Assembly: GCA_946803715.1 (NCBI GenBank)
Contig: CAMPET010000052.1
Coordinates: 85,756-115,869 of the forward strand
DNA length: 30,114 nucleotides
Reading direction: 5' to 3'
Origin: Beroe ovata
Lineage: Eukaryota; Ctenophora; Nuda; Beroida; Beroidae
The notes under the pieces were generated by a model, which saw only the letters and a program-made list of their open reading frames with translations, was not told the DNA's origin and ran no database searches. The number at the start of each line of letters is the position of its first letter. Position 1 is the first letter of the stretch. Below, in pieces: positions 19,749 to 30,114 of the stretch. The position numbers and the translations under genes are program-made.

Positions 19749-22700
19749 GTAATAAGTTATGGAGGTTTTGTGTGTGTGGTATTCTACTCAGAGCATTCGG
19801 CAGTAGGGTCATAGGTAGCCAATACTTTCACTCAAATACTTCAAATACCTTGCAAATCTCTATTCTAAACCTATACTGCCTGGCAAATCTCGTTGTTGTT
19901 GTCATACACTACAATTGTGTTGATACAGTATACCACAATTTCCTTCACATGGATGAATTATTCCACTCTCTCTCTCTTGAGATTCTAGCTGGTCCACTAA
20001 TAACTCCCATGCTCTACTGCGTATCTTCAGCAGAGCTGTAAACTCTATAATTCGGAGCATATAATATTATCATGACCAGAATTTATCATATTTTTGTCCG
20101 TTTTGTGTGGGTATGTGCTGTCCTCTCCTATAAATTCCTTTCCATTTGAGGTCATGTTTCATTCCAACTGAGATTAAGGCAACTAAATGAATGAACATAA
20201 ATCTATTTTGCATAGATCATATACTAGTTCCGTTGTGGAAAATGGACCACGAGATCATAAACTTTTATACTATGACATCCACCATCTACACATATCTACA
20301 CTTCATTATCTACACTTTATTATCTGCACATATCTACACGTCGTCTTAATCATTGTCTACACAACTATGGAGACCATGTTTTGTCAAGTTACAATTAGTT
20401 ACCATGTCTTTTACCAGAACTGCTACAATATTATGATGTCTGTCGACCGCAACACACGTTGAATAATATACATACAGATGCCCGTTTGCATATATCATTG
20501 ATTCTTATTGATCACGTTGAAATTCATTCCAGCCTACTAACCAACAACTCAGATATATAACCGCATTCACCAATTCCCATTTATATTATGTAGGTATATT
20601 TTATGCCCGTATTATATATTACAAAGTTTGGCCTCTATATAATACGAGAACTCATATTTTATGTCCTATGAAAGTCTTAAGCAGTTTATCATGTATCATG
20701 CGATAGGCTTACGTCTATAAGCTTCGGTTTATGAGTTTATGCGTGTCTCGTTATAGGTTTAGTGCTAGGCACTGTACCTGATATCTATTGATATTGTCAT
20801 TTTCATATTGAGCCGTTTTTCTACATTGCTCGCATAGCACGAGTTGGTTAACCACGCGAGTATATATATCGGGTAGGAATATCTTGTTCTATTGTTATAT
20901 CTATGTTTCCAGTTTCGACTCTACAGTAAAAGCCAAATTCATCAACACTTCAGCAGAGGTCTAACTGTGTGCAGTGATCCAAGCGAAACTTTCCTATCTT
21001 CTGGTTCCATTGATATTTTCCAACTTACCTTTTGCTCCATGTGAACAGTTTCCATGGATTGCGCGGACAATTGGTTTACACCATGATACATTATGTTTGC
21101 CCAGCTTTTTGAGTTTCATTTATATCTTCTCGCCTATCATCTATATTTTACACACCATCTCCAATATATGTTGTTACGCACTACTCGATGTTTCATAGTA
21201 GTGTTACAGCTACTACAGTACATGCAACCATGATGGCTCTGTAATTATAGTACATGATGATACGCAGTGTTTCGTAATTAGCTAAGGTGAAGAAACTTAC
21301 CATGCTTTGTATAGTATGGTAGGTGCTATAGTAGTAGGCAATGGAAAGAAAGAAACATTTATTGGTATAGAACATGTTTCTACCTCTAGTCGTTTGGATC
21401 GAGCTTGCTTATTAAGTATCCATTGCCTAGTTTTTGTTGGTTGTGTTATATCAAACAATGGTGTCATAGAACAATAGTGCCTGTTATTATACCACTCGCT
21501 TTGGTGCTAGGTGGTCTTCCAATTAGTGCTAGGCTCATTGATACTATCAATATTGTGTAGATACTTTGTATGATCTGTATTGCTCCTTTATAATGAAACA
21601 GGTAGTTCACGTTTATAAAATTACCAACTTGATAATAAGAAGCATGCTTATAACCATATCAGCAGTAATCATATTATTACATCTAAAAACATTTCATATT
21701 TTAACTATATTCACTCAGTATATCACACTACCTATATCACAGTCAGTAATATCAGATCAATTTGCCTATCAATCTCTATTTTAAAACAGCTCGATTTTTC
21801 GGAATGATTAAACCACATATTCTGTACGGAAAAGCAGAAAGTTAAATCTTTAGACTGTACATCATGTCTGTCGATAAGATGCTGAAGGCGGATAGCTTAG
21901 TTTTAACTTCATATGCTCGACATTCATCTTTCTTGATTGAACTTGCTTTTTGTCTCCTAATGTTTGCTTTCCAACTGGTATGGTTTATGCACTGGAACAC
22001 TGACGTGACTTTCAAAACACAGAACTGAGAATAACATTTTATCAAGTTTGCTCCTTTTCTCACTATGCAGAGCTTGACGTTGCTGTGAGGTTGTTTGAGT
22101 TTTCGATGCAATTGTTGTCTTAGTCAGTGGTGAAACGTATTTATAGTCATGCTGAGAACGCCCAGGAACTTTCCCTTACGACTCAAGTTAGTCAATAAAG
22201 GATCGAATTTTACCTCATCGACTTACACCTCAAAAGGCCAGAAAGTGTCGAGTTATTTTCTATATCCCATCTTCATAATTTGCACTTCCGTTATCCCTGA
22301 GCTCTTCACTGTTCACGTCATAAACTCTTGGCATACACGAGGACTCATTTCAATATATATGCTGCAGTTTATTATAATGATAGGCACATACAATTTGACC
22401 TATTTCAGGGTGATTGAAGAAGTTCCCTATCTTTCCTCCTCACAGCTCCCTACCCCTCCTCCCTCAATACAGAGTACCTCTTCTGAAACCTCCTCGGAGG
22501 AAGGGGAAGTTGGGAAGAGTCAGGCAAGGGAGGAAGAAGAGTGCTTGGAACAATTAGATTCACCGGATCAGTTGGTTGAATTAGTGGAAAAGCCTCATCC
22601 TAGGGAATTAGGGGAAGAATCCGCTGATTCAATAATATTCGAGGAAAAAGAAGTTGAAACAGAAAATGCTGATGTTGCTTCGATCCATTCATTAGACAAA

Positions 22701-25700
22701 CAAGGCGAGGAATCTAATACCCCAGAGCCAGGAAAGGATAGAGAAGAGGGGGCTAGAGTTATTGAAAGCACCACTCTAGAAGATCAAGGGGGTTCAGTGG
22801 AGGTTCAACAAGAAGAAGTTTCACCCTCTGTTCAAGACTCAATTCTCGCTTTCGAGGTCACAAAGTTGCAGCCTGTGCCAGAGGAAGGGTCTTTTTCAGA
22901 TTTATCTTCCCCAACTGCACAAGTGTCTGCTGACCAAGCTGCTGGATTCACTGTTCGGATATTGGCATCTGTCCAGAAAGTTCCCAACTTCAGCCTTGAG
23001 GATTTATCCCCTCCTCCTGACTACAATACCGCAAGTCTACATAGGGCTTACTCAGGTAAGATAGCATAATTACTTTAATAATGATCTATCATGATTAGTT
23101 TTCCCCAGAACCCATCTCATCTCATATATATTGTCCTTGAATTTCAAATTATTTCAGTGATTTATACTGCACAGTTTTCCTTTCGATCAACTTCTGTAGT
23201 GCATTATTCTCTTTCCAGAGTGCACAACTGCAGTGCCGCACATACACCCGGTTGCTCTATCAGATCGAGAGGATTTCCAGCAGAAAGCATCCTCAGGAAG
23301 ATCCCAGCACTTTGGGCCGAATACTAGAAAGTCCTTTAACTCGAGACCAAGGTTCATGTATTCAAAATTCAATAGGTACCAGCTGTAATCCCTTTTCTCT
23401 AATTCTCGTTTCGAAAATACTTGCTTCCTATGCCAAGTTTTAGTCTTATACCGCTTTCCTCATATTATATAGAAACTGAATAGTTATCTCCTGCACCGCA
23501 CATTAATTGTACATTTTTACATAGATAGCACAGTTTAATAAGCATGTGTTTGAAAACAAAGCACTTATCATTTCTGGTCTTATAATGGCTAACGTAGATA
23601 AGGTAATGAAGCTGAGTCATATAGTTACTCCAATGGTTCCGCAATCATCTCATAATTGGAAAAGCATGAAAGACAATATTAAGATCATAGCAATACCATG
23701 ATAATTATCAAATGATTATCAGATAATTATCAGATAATACATACATGATGATGAGCTCTGACAATGAATAGTGGTGAAGCATGTCATCTCACGTCTATTA
23801 TAATGTACATGATGCGCTCATTGTCCTTGAGCTTGATAATTACCTAGGTGTATTATGTTATAACATACGGAATAATAGCAGTTCTACCTACAGCAGAAGC
23901 AAGAGCATTAGCTGAGAGCTTGTTTAGATGCTAACAATATAGTACTTACATGGTGAATTATATAGTGGCATGAGCTCCATCCACTTTATTATGCCAGCTA
24001 TAAAGATATTGCACCCTCCTGCCATAATATAGCAACCTGATAAGCAGGAGGATCATCAATACCTAGAGTTGAAGCTTGGCAAACTCACATTATGTACACC
24101 TGCACTGGGATCATATGATAAAAGAGTCGATTCCACGCTCTTTTATCTTCAGGTCGCACGTTCAATAATCACTGATCCAAGCTTAGAATATACATGCTAA
24201 TCTCCCAGCAGTTTTCATTTGACCTTGCTGAGAGAGAGCATCGCGCGGGGATAATAGTGGCTGTGGCAGTAAACTTATCCTCGGCTTTTCTTCCGTATCT
24301 ACTGCATCCCACTTTTCTGTATGTCATTTACCTACGCTTGCCAACTCCAAATGCTATTTAACCAGGAGTTTGTTACCAGGACTCACAGCCGGAGAGGAAG
24401 CTTTGCAGCTGAATCTAGAGGATATCCAAACACCGTCCGGTACCAGAATAAGCCCGGCAACTCGTACTTGAGGGAGTCTAGAAGGAGGGGCAAGAGAAGA
24501 TCTTCTTGTCATCAACTCTACACCACAATCCCGAACTATCCTTCCACCGACCTAATATTTCCACCTCATCTCCTCCACGTTAGATACACCAATCCCTCAA
24601 AGACAGAAGACGGTGATAAGGCATCGGAAGACTCTTCTGAAGACACTGAATCAGGGGAAGACTCACCGAAGAACAATTCTAAGAATTTCCAGACGAAGCA
24701 GCACAGAAGTAAATCCTATCCGTGTGCCCAGTACGCATTCCCCACCAAGGAGGAGATAGAAAGATCCATAGCGAAGTTCAGGAAGGATTCAGTGGAGTTG
24801 GAGTATCAGAACATTCCAGAAAACAATTCAGGACATTTGTCTGAACAGAGTTGTATCAATTCCTATCTGAACCCCTCATTGAGTTCAGACAGGAATTCCA
24901 ATCACCAGGTTAGAGGCCAAACAGTCATTTTTGAACACTTTTCGAAATTAAAGTAGATGAATACGATCAGTGACCTTATATGACCAACAAACTGATGTTA
25001 CCGATAAAATTCATAAGTGGTATATCATGAAATTACTCAATCACACTAGAAGTCACCTTACAGGGTCCAGCTGCAGGAAACATGAAAGGAAGACATTACA
25101 GGGCATTCCGTGAAAGAAGAAGAAGCAACAAACAGCCAGGAAATATTGTTTACATCAAGTTCAACAAGCAGGTTTTTATCTTGCTTCAACACGTTTTCTG
25201 AAATTTTCTTATCTTCAGAACATAACTGAATGAATTTATGCTCAATTCTTAAATTATGTATGAGCATTGAGCAAGATCATAGACTTCATTTCCAGCTGTT
25301 ACCACATTCATGTTCAATGCTATCATGTCACAGCTTGTTGGTGTATCACTATCAGGACCAGATATTCAATTGTAACACATAACTTGTTTAATGTTCTGTG
25401 AAATAAAATACAAACTTGATGACATGTGTGCGTGAATTTTTGTGAATGTTGGTAGGATCTGTTCAGCTGATATATCTTCCATGAATATTGGATATTTGGT
25501 GTGATCAACACACTGCAATTATTATACCAATACGTCTAATGCAACATCTAGCTAGACCGCCTAGATTGTTCCTAGATCATATCAAGTTGGCAACCCGAAT
25601 TTGGCGCTCAGTGTTCACGTGTATGGTATTTGAAATATAAATAATTATAGGTTTACTGATTAGTGATGACAGTTTGTTAAACACAGATGTTATACCACTC

Positions 25701-28700
25701 AATTTATGTTGTCATGGTCTCCAATCAAGTTACACCTAGTAACAGTGCTGCTCTATAATAATCTCCTCAAGTCTCCATGAGCCAATGTCTTTACCTATTT
25801 TTGTTTTGATGGTGTGTATGTCTCTGTTTTGATGATGATTTTGGGTCTTTAGTATGTGTTGCTTTGAATGATGGTTAACTATCTTAGTAGTAATCATCAT
25901 TATTATGAGCGACTTCTAAATCATGTTAGTGTCCACTGCCTTTTCAACATTTTAAGTGTAACAACAACATATCAAGAAGTTGTGAAACTTTCCGGGTCTT
26001 ATTTCAAGACTCCTTAAGTGTCTTTACCACATGATTAGTAACCATAATTTGAATTATATAGATATCTAGAGAATTGATAAGTTGTAGTTTATCCTGTAAG
26101 AAACCAATACAATTGTCAATCGTGACGGGTGTGTAGACACGTCATTTGCAGGATTTCTACGACTTGGTGGACGAGTGTGACTACCATGGGGAACTGTTCA
26201 ACGATTGGACATTCACCCCTGACATCAGTTCTATCTGTTACTTCCCTCTACGGAACACGTGAGTCATCTTATACAGCAGATATGATTTATTCCCAGCCCG
26301 TGGAAGCTGGCTAGGTTTTCCACCCTGGGGATCATTCGCGAAAAAGTTAGGATGACATAGAAATAGAGTTAGGACATCTTTTCAGCTGTCCTAACTCCTA
26401 ACTTCCATTTAGAAATTCCATATGCCTTCCTAAGGTTCTCGTGATGGAGCCCCTGATCAGCTGCTCCTTTAGGGAACTCTTCTGGGTAGGATTTAGTGAA
26501 TCCTAAATGAACACCTTTTTTAGGAATTTCTTGTTTCCTTAGTGAAACTGTTTCTATCACCATGCTTCAGTAAGAAGTCGTTCCTGCAAGCAATAATATT
26601 GATAGTAAATATCAATAACCTGAAATAGTTTTAGAATAGGCAAACTTGGGTTTATACTTCCAGTGTTAATCTATCTGCAGTAATTCAAACTGTTTGGAAT
26701 AGAAATAATATGGTGAATTACCATTGGTAATGATAGACTCTTTTGCATCTCAGAGAGTCATATGGGTATTGGGTATGATGATGAAGTGTTCTATTACTAT
26801 ATTTAGTCTTGGAGTTATATATTTGGAGATGTGTTCTCCTATTTTAGCTTCATTAATAAGGATAAGATCAACGCAGGTTGTTTATGACCCTAGGATCACG
26901 CTAATATTTTCTGTGGTAGAGGCCGGTTATCAGGGGGCTGGCAAGCCCCCCGCGGCATCTGTANCGCTCAGTCACAAGCGTTGAGATTAGAGACGAATTG
27001 TGAAAGAAAGTTGCGTGAATGAGAAAGTTCCTAAGGTTCTCGTAAAAAAACCCTGATAAGCTGCTCCTTCAGGAAACACTGGGAAGGAACTAGTAAATCC
27101 TTTCTTAGCTCTCCTTACTACGATTTAGGAATTTCTTGTTTCCTATTTTTCTTGAAACTGTTTCTTGAAACTGTTTCTATCAACATGCTCCAATAAGAAT
27201 TCGTTCCTACAAGCAATAATATTGATAGTAAATATCAATAACCTGAAATAATCCTTGAATAGGCAAACGTGAGTTCATACTTCCAGCGGTAATCTTTATC
27301 TATCTGCAGTAATTCCAACTGTTTGCAATAGAAATAATATGGTGAATTACCATTGGTAATGATAGACTCTATTGTATCTCAGGGAGTCATATGGGTATGA
27401 TGATGAAGTGTTCTAGTACTATATTTAGTCTTGGATTTATATCATATTTGGAGATGTGTTCTCCCATCTTAGCTTCATTAATAAGGATAAGGTTGTTTAT
27501 GATCCTGATCACCCTAATATTTTCTGTGGTAGAGGTCGGTTATTTCTTTACTAATTTCTGCAGTAATTCTTTGGCGAGTCGTTGCCTGATGCGTCTGTAT
27601 ATGAGTCGGCGTATATTCCTAACTCAAACGAGCTCTGCCGACTTTGCAATGGTGTGCAAGGAGCATTATGCTAAAACCAGCTGATCTCATGTCTTATCAT
27701 GGCACTTCTTCGTGTTACTTCATTGTTTAGTTGGTCATATTTTCCATAAACAATGAACACATGGCCAGTCGGGCAAAATGTCCTCGTCATTTGACATCCC
27801 AATTTTCATGTTAAATCCTGATGATAGACTGTCATTAACTTTAGGCTTTTGATCTCTTTACTGGGAACCAAAATAATTATAACTCGATTCAAAGAATGTT
27901 GATATATTGCATCTGTCTGATTTCAATTTCCTTGGCTCTCTTGCTGTTTGTCTAACCTGCAGGAGCCTCTGATCTACCCTAGGAATGGTTTCTGGAATCC
28001 TCAACTCTCCTCAACTTAGAATAGCTCGGACATGTGAACATGTTAACATGACAGTAATCATCCTCACCAGTAGCAACCAGACCGATAACGATAGATGGAA
28101 CACGACCTCGGATACAATGAAATGGAAAATGATAACGTCACTATCATCTTAACATTTTCCATATTATATTGTATCCGAGGCCGTGTTCCAATTTTCTCAG
28201 TTATACCAACATTTCATGGTGGTTATAATACCATTGTCATCTGCTAGAGACTATTAGTCTCACTTCATACACATTTACAGTGGTATCGCGATAGTGCTCC
28301 ATCACTCCATTGTACCTCTCTCTTATCTGGAGTTTTTCAATTTTCATATCATCTTCTTCATCACGTAGTGCGATTATAGACATGATAGACCTTCTATCTA
28401 TAGATAGTTTGAGATAGTATACGTGAGGGTGGAGCCATCTTGAAGTTCTCACCTGCTACAGCAGTAGGTATCATCTGCTGTATTGCAGACTGCCATAATA
28501 TAATAACACCAGCGAAGTCTTGCTTAACACCTCATTTTGAGCAATCTGCACGCACTATCATACAGATACTAGTTTCATAATAATTGCTAATTATTTAATT
28601 TCATGATATGATAATGATATTCCGAGAGCTGGATCGGTGCGGTTATATATCGTTCATAAATATACAATTGGACCGGCTACAATCGGCCTGGCAGGCCACA

Positions 28701-29836
28701 TCTTTCTCGTTTTACATACATTAAACGTTTTGTATACAACTTCTCATACTGTATGTATGTGCTCCATCAGCTATAATAGTTCTAGTCTGATATATTTCTG
28801 CAGTTCTGGACACTTTATACATGAAGTTGATGAACATAAGTCATGAAGATTGAAGAGCACTCATATGTAGACTCAGTACTAGAACTTCCGTGTTCGCTTG
28901 CTTTCTTATTTTGCGGGTTTGACTGGAGTTGAGTCGAAATGTTTGTAGAATTGCTGCTAAAATAGCTTGGAAGTTGGACGGTCTTTCTATGAAAGAGATG
29001 TGGGAATAGTTAGGGTAATTATTCTAAAACAGCATCGCTTCCTACTGTATTTATACTACATCCTGGAATTGCACTATCTGCAATGACTGTTAGCGACAAC
29101 TACTGAATAGTACCAATATATTCTGCTTCCACGTAAGCTATCGGCAGTTTATTATAGTAGTAGGTAGCTATTGACTATAGAGTCTCATGAACTTCAATCT
29201 TTATTTCTTATCCTGACTTTTCCGATCCTTGGGCTAGGATTTTCATTGTTTATGTTATGTACCCACCATTTTTAATAGACTCACCCATTCCAAATGGGAA
29301 GATACAAATATCCTACAATCCCCCCCCCGTTTTATGCCCTGTGACCGGAAGTGCTACAACTGACCCCCCGACAATTGACCCCCTGACATTTTACATAACC
29401 GTATCAGTAACTCATGCCCTAACCCTAACCGTAACTGTAATTTAACTGTTATTGTCGGGGGGGTCAGTTGTCGCACTTCCGGTGACCACCTCAACCCGTA
29501 TACATCTCTCGTAGGCCAGAAATCGTGGCGGTCAGTAATTCCTCTGCTGCTGCTACTACTGACAGACCTCCTCTGGAGAACGGTGGGACTGTCGGAGTGG
29601 AGCGTCGAGGAGAGGGAGTGAGTGGGGCAGAGAGGGGAAATGGGGGTGTGAGTGGGGAGGGGAGGGGAAATGAGGGAGTGAGTGGGGAAGAGAGAGAAGG
29701 AGCTCAGATGAAGAGTCCAGTGAGATCTCGGATGAGCTTAAGAGATGGTGAATCCTCGCTAAAGTCAGCTGAGATCGTNAATAAAGGTCATCACACATCA
29801 TGGTTTAAAACACAGGTGATGTCTGATGATGCGTGA
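19705..29836 (+). CDS. Gene C: unrecognised 637-aa protein, seven exons
   Basis: Model: join of 19705-19748, 22409-23055, 23219-23375, 24380-24908, 25064-25171, 26152-26258 and 29515-29836, 1914 nt. Every junction is GT-AG and every phase agrees (2, 1, 2, 0, 0, 2). Residues 15-230 are acidic, with a PPDY WW-binding-type motif at 217-220. Residues 231-330 are basic and rich in Arg, Ser and Asn. Next comes an acidic Ser patch, then a helix-prone FPTKEEIERSIAKFRKD. Residues 460-535 look folded (aromatic, Asp/Tyr-rich, with DFYDLVDECDYHGEL and SSICYFPLRN). The tail has short Gly/Glu/Arg repeats. No signal peptide or membrane segment was seen. The basic Arg/Ser part might bind nucleic acid, but that is a guess. 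Introns total about 8 kb. Confidence 0.65.
19749..22408 (+). other. Gene C intron 1
   Basis: 2.66 kb, AT-rich. It holds a run of ATCTACAC-like words (20283-20340). Open frames in it encode hydrophobic low-complexity strings typical of AT-rich noise. No further exon was supported. Confidence 0.45.
20283..20340. repeat. Short ATCTACAC-type tandem repeat
   Basis: Five spaced copies of ATCTACAC or ATCTGCAC within 58 bp, separated by ATT/CATT linkers. Simple tandem repeat. Confidence 0.55.
22409..23055 (+). CDS. Gene C exon 2: acidic region with PPxY motif
   Basis: It follows a CCTATTTCAG acceptor (AG at 22407-22408), phase 2, and ends at a GTAAGA donor (23056), phase 1. It encodes residues 15-230: a Pro/Ser start (QLPTPPPS), then long Glu/Asp-rich disorder, then FSLEDLSPPPDYNTASLHR. 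PPDY (23013-23024) fits the PPxY motif bound by WW domains. The open frame upstream of 22409 is intron. Confidence 0.75.
23219..23375 (+). CDS. Gene C exon 3
   Basis: Between a TTCTCTTTCCAG acceptor and a GTACCA donor (23376). Entered in phase 1 it is open throughout, coding residues 231-282. The later part is basic and aromatic (NTRKSFNSRPRFMYSKFN). That composition carries straight on into exon 4, which supports the join. Confidence 0.62.
23376..24379 (+). other. Gene C intron 3
   Basis: About 1 kb, AT-rich, with a short GATAATTATCA-type repeat (23698-23740) and a perfect hairpin (24117-24147). No exon was seen. Confidence 0.5.
24117..24147. other. Perfect 10-bp hairpin in gene C intron 3
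   Basis: GATAAAAGAG and CTCTTTTATC are perfectly complementary around an 11-nt loop. It could be a structural RNA element or chance. Confidence 0.5.
24380..24908 (+). CDS. Gene C exon 4: basic then acidic Ser-rich region
   Basis: Residues 283-459. It starts at 24380 (acceptor TTGTTACCAG), which completes the Arg codon left by exon 3; a competing AG at 24364-24365 leads to an early stop. It encodes an Arg-rich part (ESRRRGKRRSS), an acidic Ser patch (EDSSEDTESGEDS) and a charged helix. It ends at CAG/GTTAGA in phase 0. If the donor is skipped, the frame runs 15 more codons to a TAG at 24954. Confidence 0.7.
24909..24956 (+). other. Readthrough tail of gene C exon 4 (short isoform)
   Basis: If the weak GTTAGA donor is not used, translation adds VRGQTVIFEHFSKLK and stops at TAG. 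An AATAAA at 25402-25407 lies about 450 nt further on, so a short mRNA ending here is possible. Confidence 0.35.
25064..25171 (+). CDS. Gene C exon 5
   Basis: 108 nt, phase 0 at both ends, residues 460-495. The acceptor is TCACCTTACAG and the donor is CAG/GTTTTT (weak). The peptide has RHYRAFRERRRSNKQ followed by NIVYIKFNKQ, a basic helix then a strand-like stretch. It is clearly protein-like compared with its surroundings. Confidence 0.6.
25402..25407 (+). terminator. Possible intronic poly(A) signal of gene C
   Basis: AATAAA inside intron 5, after the readthrough stop at 24954. It would serve a short isoform if intron 4 is retained. Confidence 0.35.
26152..26258 (+). CDS. Gene C exon 6
   Basis: Between a CATTTGCAG acceptor and a strong GTGAGT donor (26259). 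Entered in phase 0 it codes residues 496-530: DFYDLVDECDYHGELFND, then WTFTPDISSICYFPLRN. It is rich in Trp, Tyr, Phe, Cys and Asp with no low complexity, and looks like part of a folded domain that starts in exon 5. It leaves in phase 2. Confidence 0.65.
26427..27543. repeat. Direct tandem duplication of about 0.5 kb
   Basis: Unit 1 (26427-26930) and unit 2 (27028-27543) are diverged direct copies, both beginning TTCCTAAGGTTCTCG and ending near TCTGTGGTAGAGG[CT]CGGTTAT. Both have small indels. Unit 2 also has an internal 14-bp doubling (TTTCTTGAAACTG). The 97 bp between them is partly GC-rich and contains one N (26964). It lies in gene C intron 6. Confidence 0.85.
27564..27684 (+). CDS. Possible alternative last exon of gene C
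   Basis: It follows a good acceptor (TTTACTAATTTCTGCAG). Entered in phase 2 after exon 6, it is open for 40 codons (Thr-Asn-Ser-Leu...) to a TGA at 27682. It lies just after unit 2 of the duplication. There is no AATAAA close behind, and chance is a real alternative. Confidence 0.2.
27685..29340 (+). other. Distal part of gene C intron 6
   Basis: AT-rich sequence. It contains the foldback at 28096-28190 and a minus-strand open stretch (28237-28452) that is charged but unrecognised. A C-run lies at 29322-29330. Confidence 0.45.
28096..28190. mobile_element. Foldback hairpin, about 38-bp arms
   Basis: Arm 1 (28096-28134) and arm 2 (28150-28190) are inverted repeats. TGGAACACGACCTCGGATAC pairs with its complement with one mismatch, then a short indel, then a matched ATGGAAAATG. 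The loop is about 15 nt. It is a MITE-like foldback or an RNA hairpin. Confidence 0.7.
29341..29486. mobile_element. MITE-like element with telomere-like core
   Basis: Inverted arms 29341-29375 and 29451-29486 match over about 35 bp with two or three differences (GTGACCGGAAGTGCTACAAC against its partner). The core has CCCTAACCCTAACC (29419-29432). The right end lies about 30 bp upstream of the gene C last exon. The arm shares the 9-mer CGACAACTG with the element at 13378-13850. Confidence 0.65.
29515..29836 (+). CDS. Gene C exon 7: Gly/Glu/Arg-repeat tail
   Basis: Acceptor TACATCTCTCGTAG (AG at 29513-29514). Phase 2 completes a Thr codon, giving PLRNTPEIVAVSNSS across the junction, and the exon runs to a TGA at 29834 (residues 531-637). 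It contains short repeats around GVSG-x-ERGN. The N at 29779 is the third base of a GTN codon, so it is Val whatever the base. A possible donor (CACAG/GTGATG at 29816) could carry the gene past this stop. No AATAAA follows in the window. Confidence 0.6.
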
Positions 29837-30114
29837 CGTGCAAACTGCAAACTTCAGAGTTTCAGACTAAAAGATTTCGTCTCTGCACATTTGAACCTTC
29901 ATAGTTTTAACGTCATTGATAACACTAACAGCAGTTTTGATTCAGCAAAGAATTAAGACTGCTTGAATCATCAGGAATGATATCTGAAGAGTTTAAAATG
30001 TGCTCCTCCCTATTATAAACTGGATGGAGTAATCATATATCAACACAGCAACTCAACCAGAAACTACCTATACAGAGTACAGGGTTAACTATTACGTTAA
30101 ATCAGGGGGGGGGG
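29837..30114. other. 3' flank of gene C
   Basis: AT-rich sequence ending in a G run at the window edge. Probably 3' UTR or intron. No poly(A) hexamer and no exon were seen. Confidence 0.4.

Noticed and set aside
22149-22408. N-terminal extension of gene C exon 2 with membrane-like segments
   Set aside because: This part lies before a clear CTATTTCAG acceptor and looks like AT-rich intron read as hydrophobic residues. The protein-like composition starts exactly at the splice site.
1-30114. CRISPR array, tRNA or rRNA genes
   Set aside because: No spaced direct repeats of CRISPR type were seen. No tRNA-like arms with a matching acceptor stem and no rRNA-like conserved stretch were found by eye; a tRNAscan or Rfam search would settle it.

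Overview
The window is nuclear DNA from an animal. All real coding signal is in exons with GT-AG introns, the proteins carry C2H2, C2HC and Pipsqueak-type (psq) DNA-binding domains, AATAAA signals follow the stops, and the AT-rich spacers are full of (CA)n/(TG)n microsatellites and small foldback elements. Nothing bacterial or viral was seen. The lineage is probably an invertebrate, but I cannot place it further. Every confident gene is on the + strand. There is one assembly gap (18524-18665) and two single N bases.

Layout: 1-4438 is non-coding sequence or introns with microsatellites. 4439-6068 is the last coding exon of a C2H2 zinc-finger gene (four fingers), with a poly(A) signal near 6556. 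6562-8767 is spacer with a 21-bp minisatellite. 8776-13159 is gene A: three coding exons, 1219 aa, a short N-terminal module, a disordered acidic region, two C2HC fingers and a threefold internal repeat. 13378-13850 is a foldback element with a telomere-like core. 14213-16637 is gene B: four coding exons, 679 aa, the same N-terminal module and a C-terminal psq helix-turn-helix. 16921-19704 is mostly spacer, with two possible alternative 3' exons of gene B and the gap. 19705-29836 is gene C: seven coding exons, 637 aa, no domain I recognise, with large introns that hold a tandem duplication and several hairpins. 29837-30114 is 3' flank.

The most interesting point is the A/B pair. Both open with a 36-residue module that aligns without gaps (10/36 identical), ends on the same phase-1 intron, and has the codon split by that intron read as Val in both. 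After the module the two proteins diverge completely, one to C2HC fingers and one to psq. This looks like a tandem duplication in which a common N-terminal module became attached to different DNA-binding ends. With the C2H2 gene upstream, three putative transcription regulators lie in a row. Gene C has no evident link to them.

Exon joins were worked out by hand from splice signals, open frames and phase agreement. No transcript data or similarity search was available.
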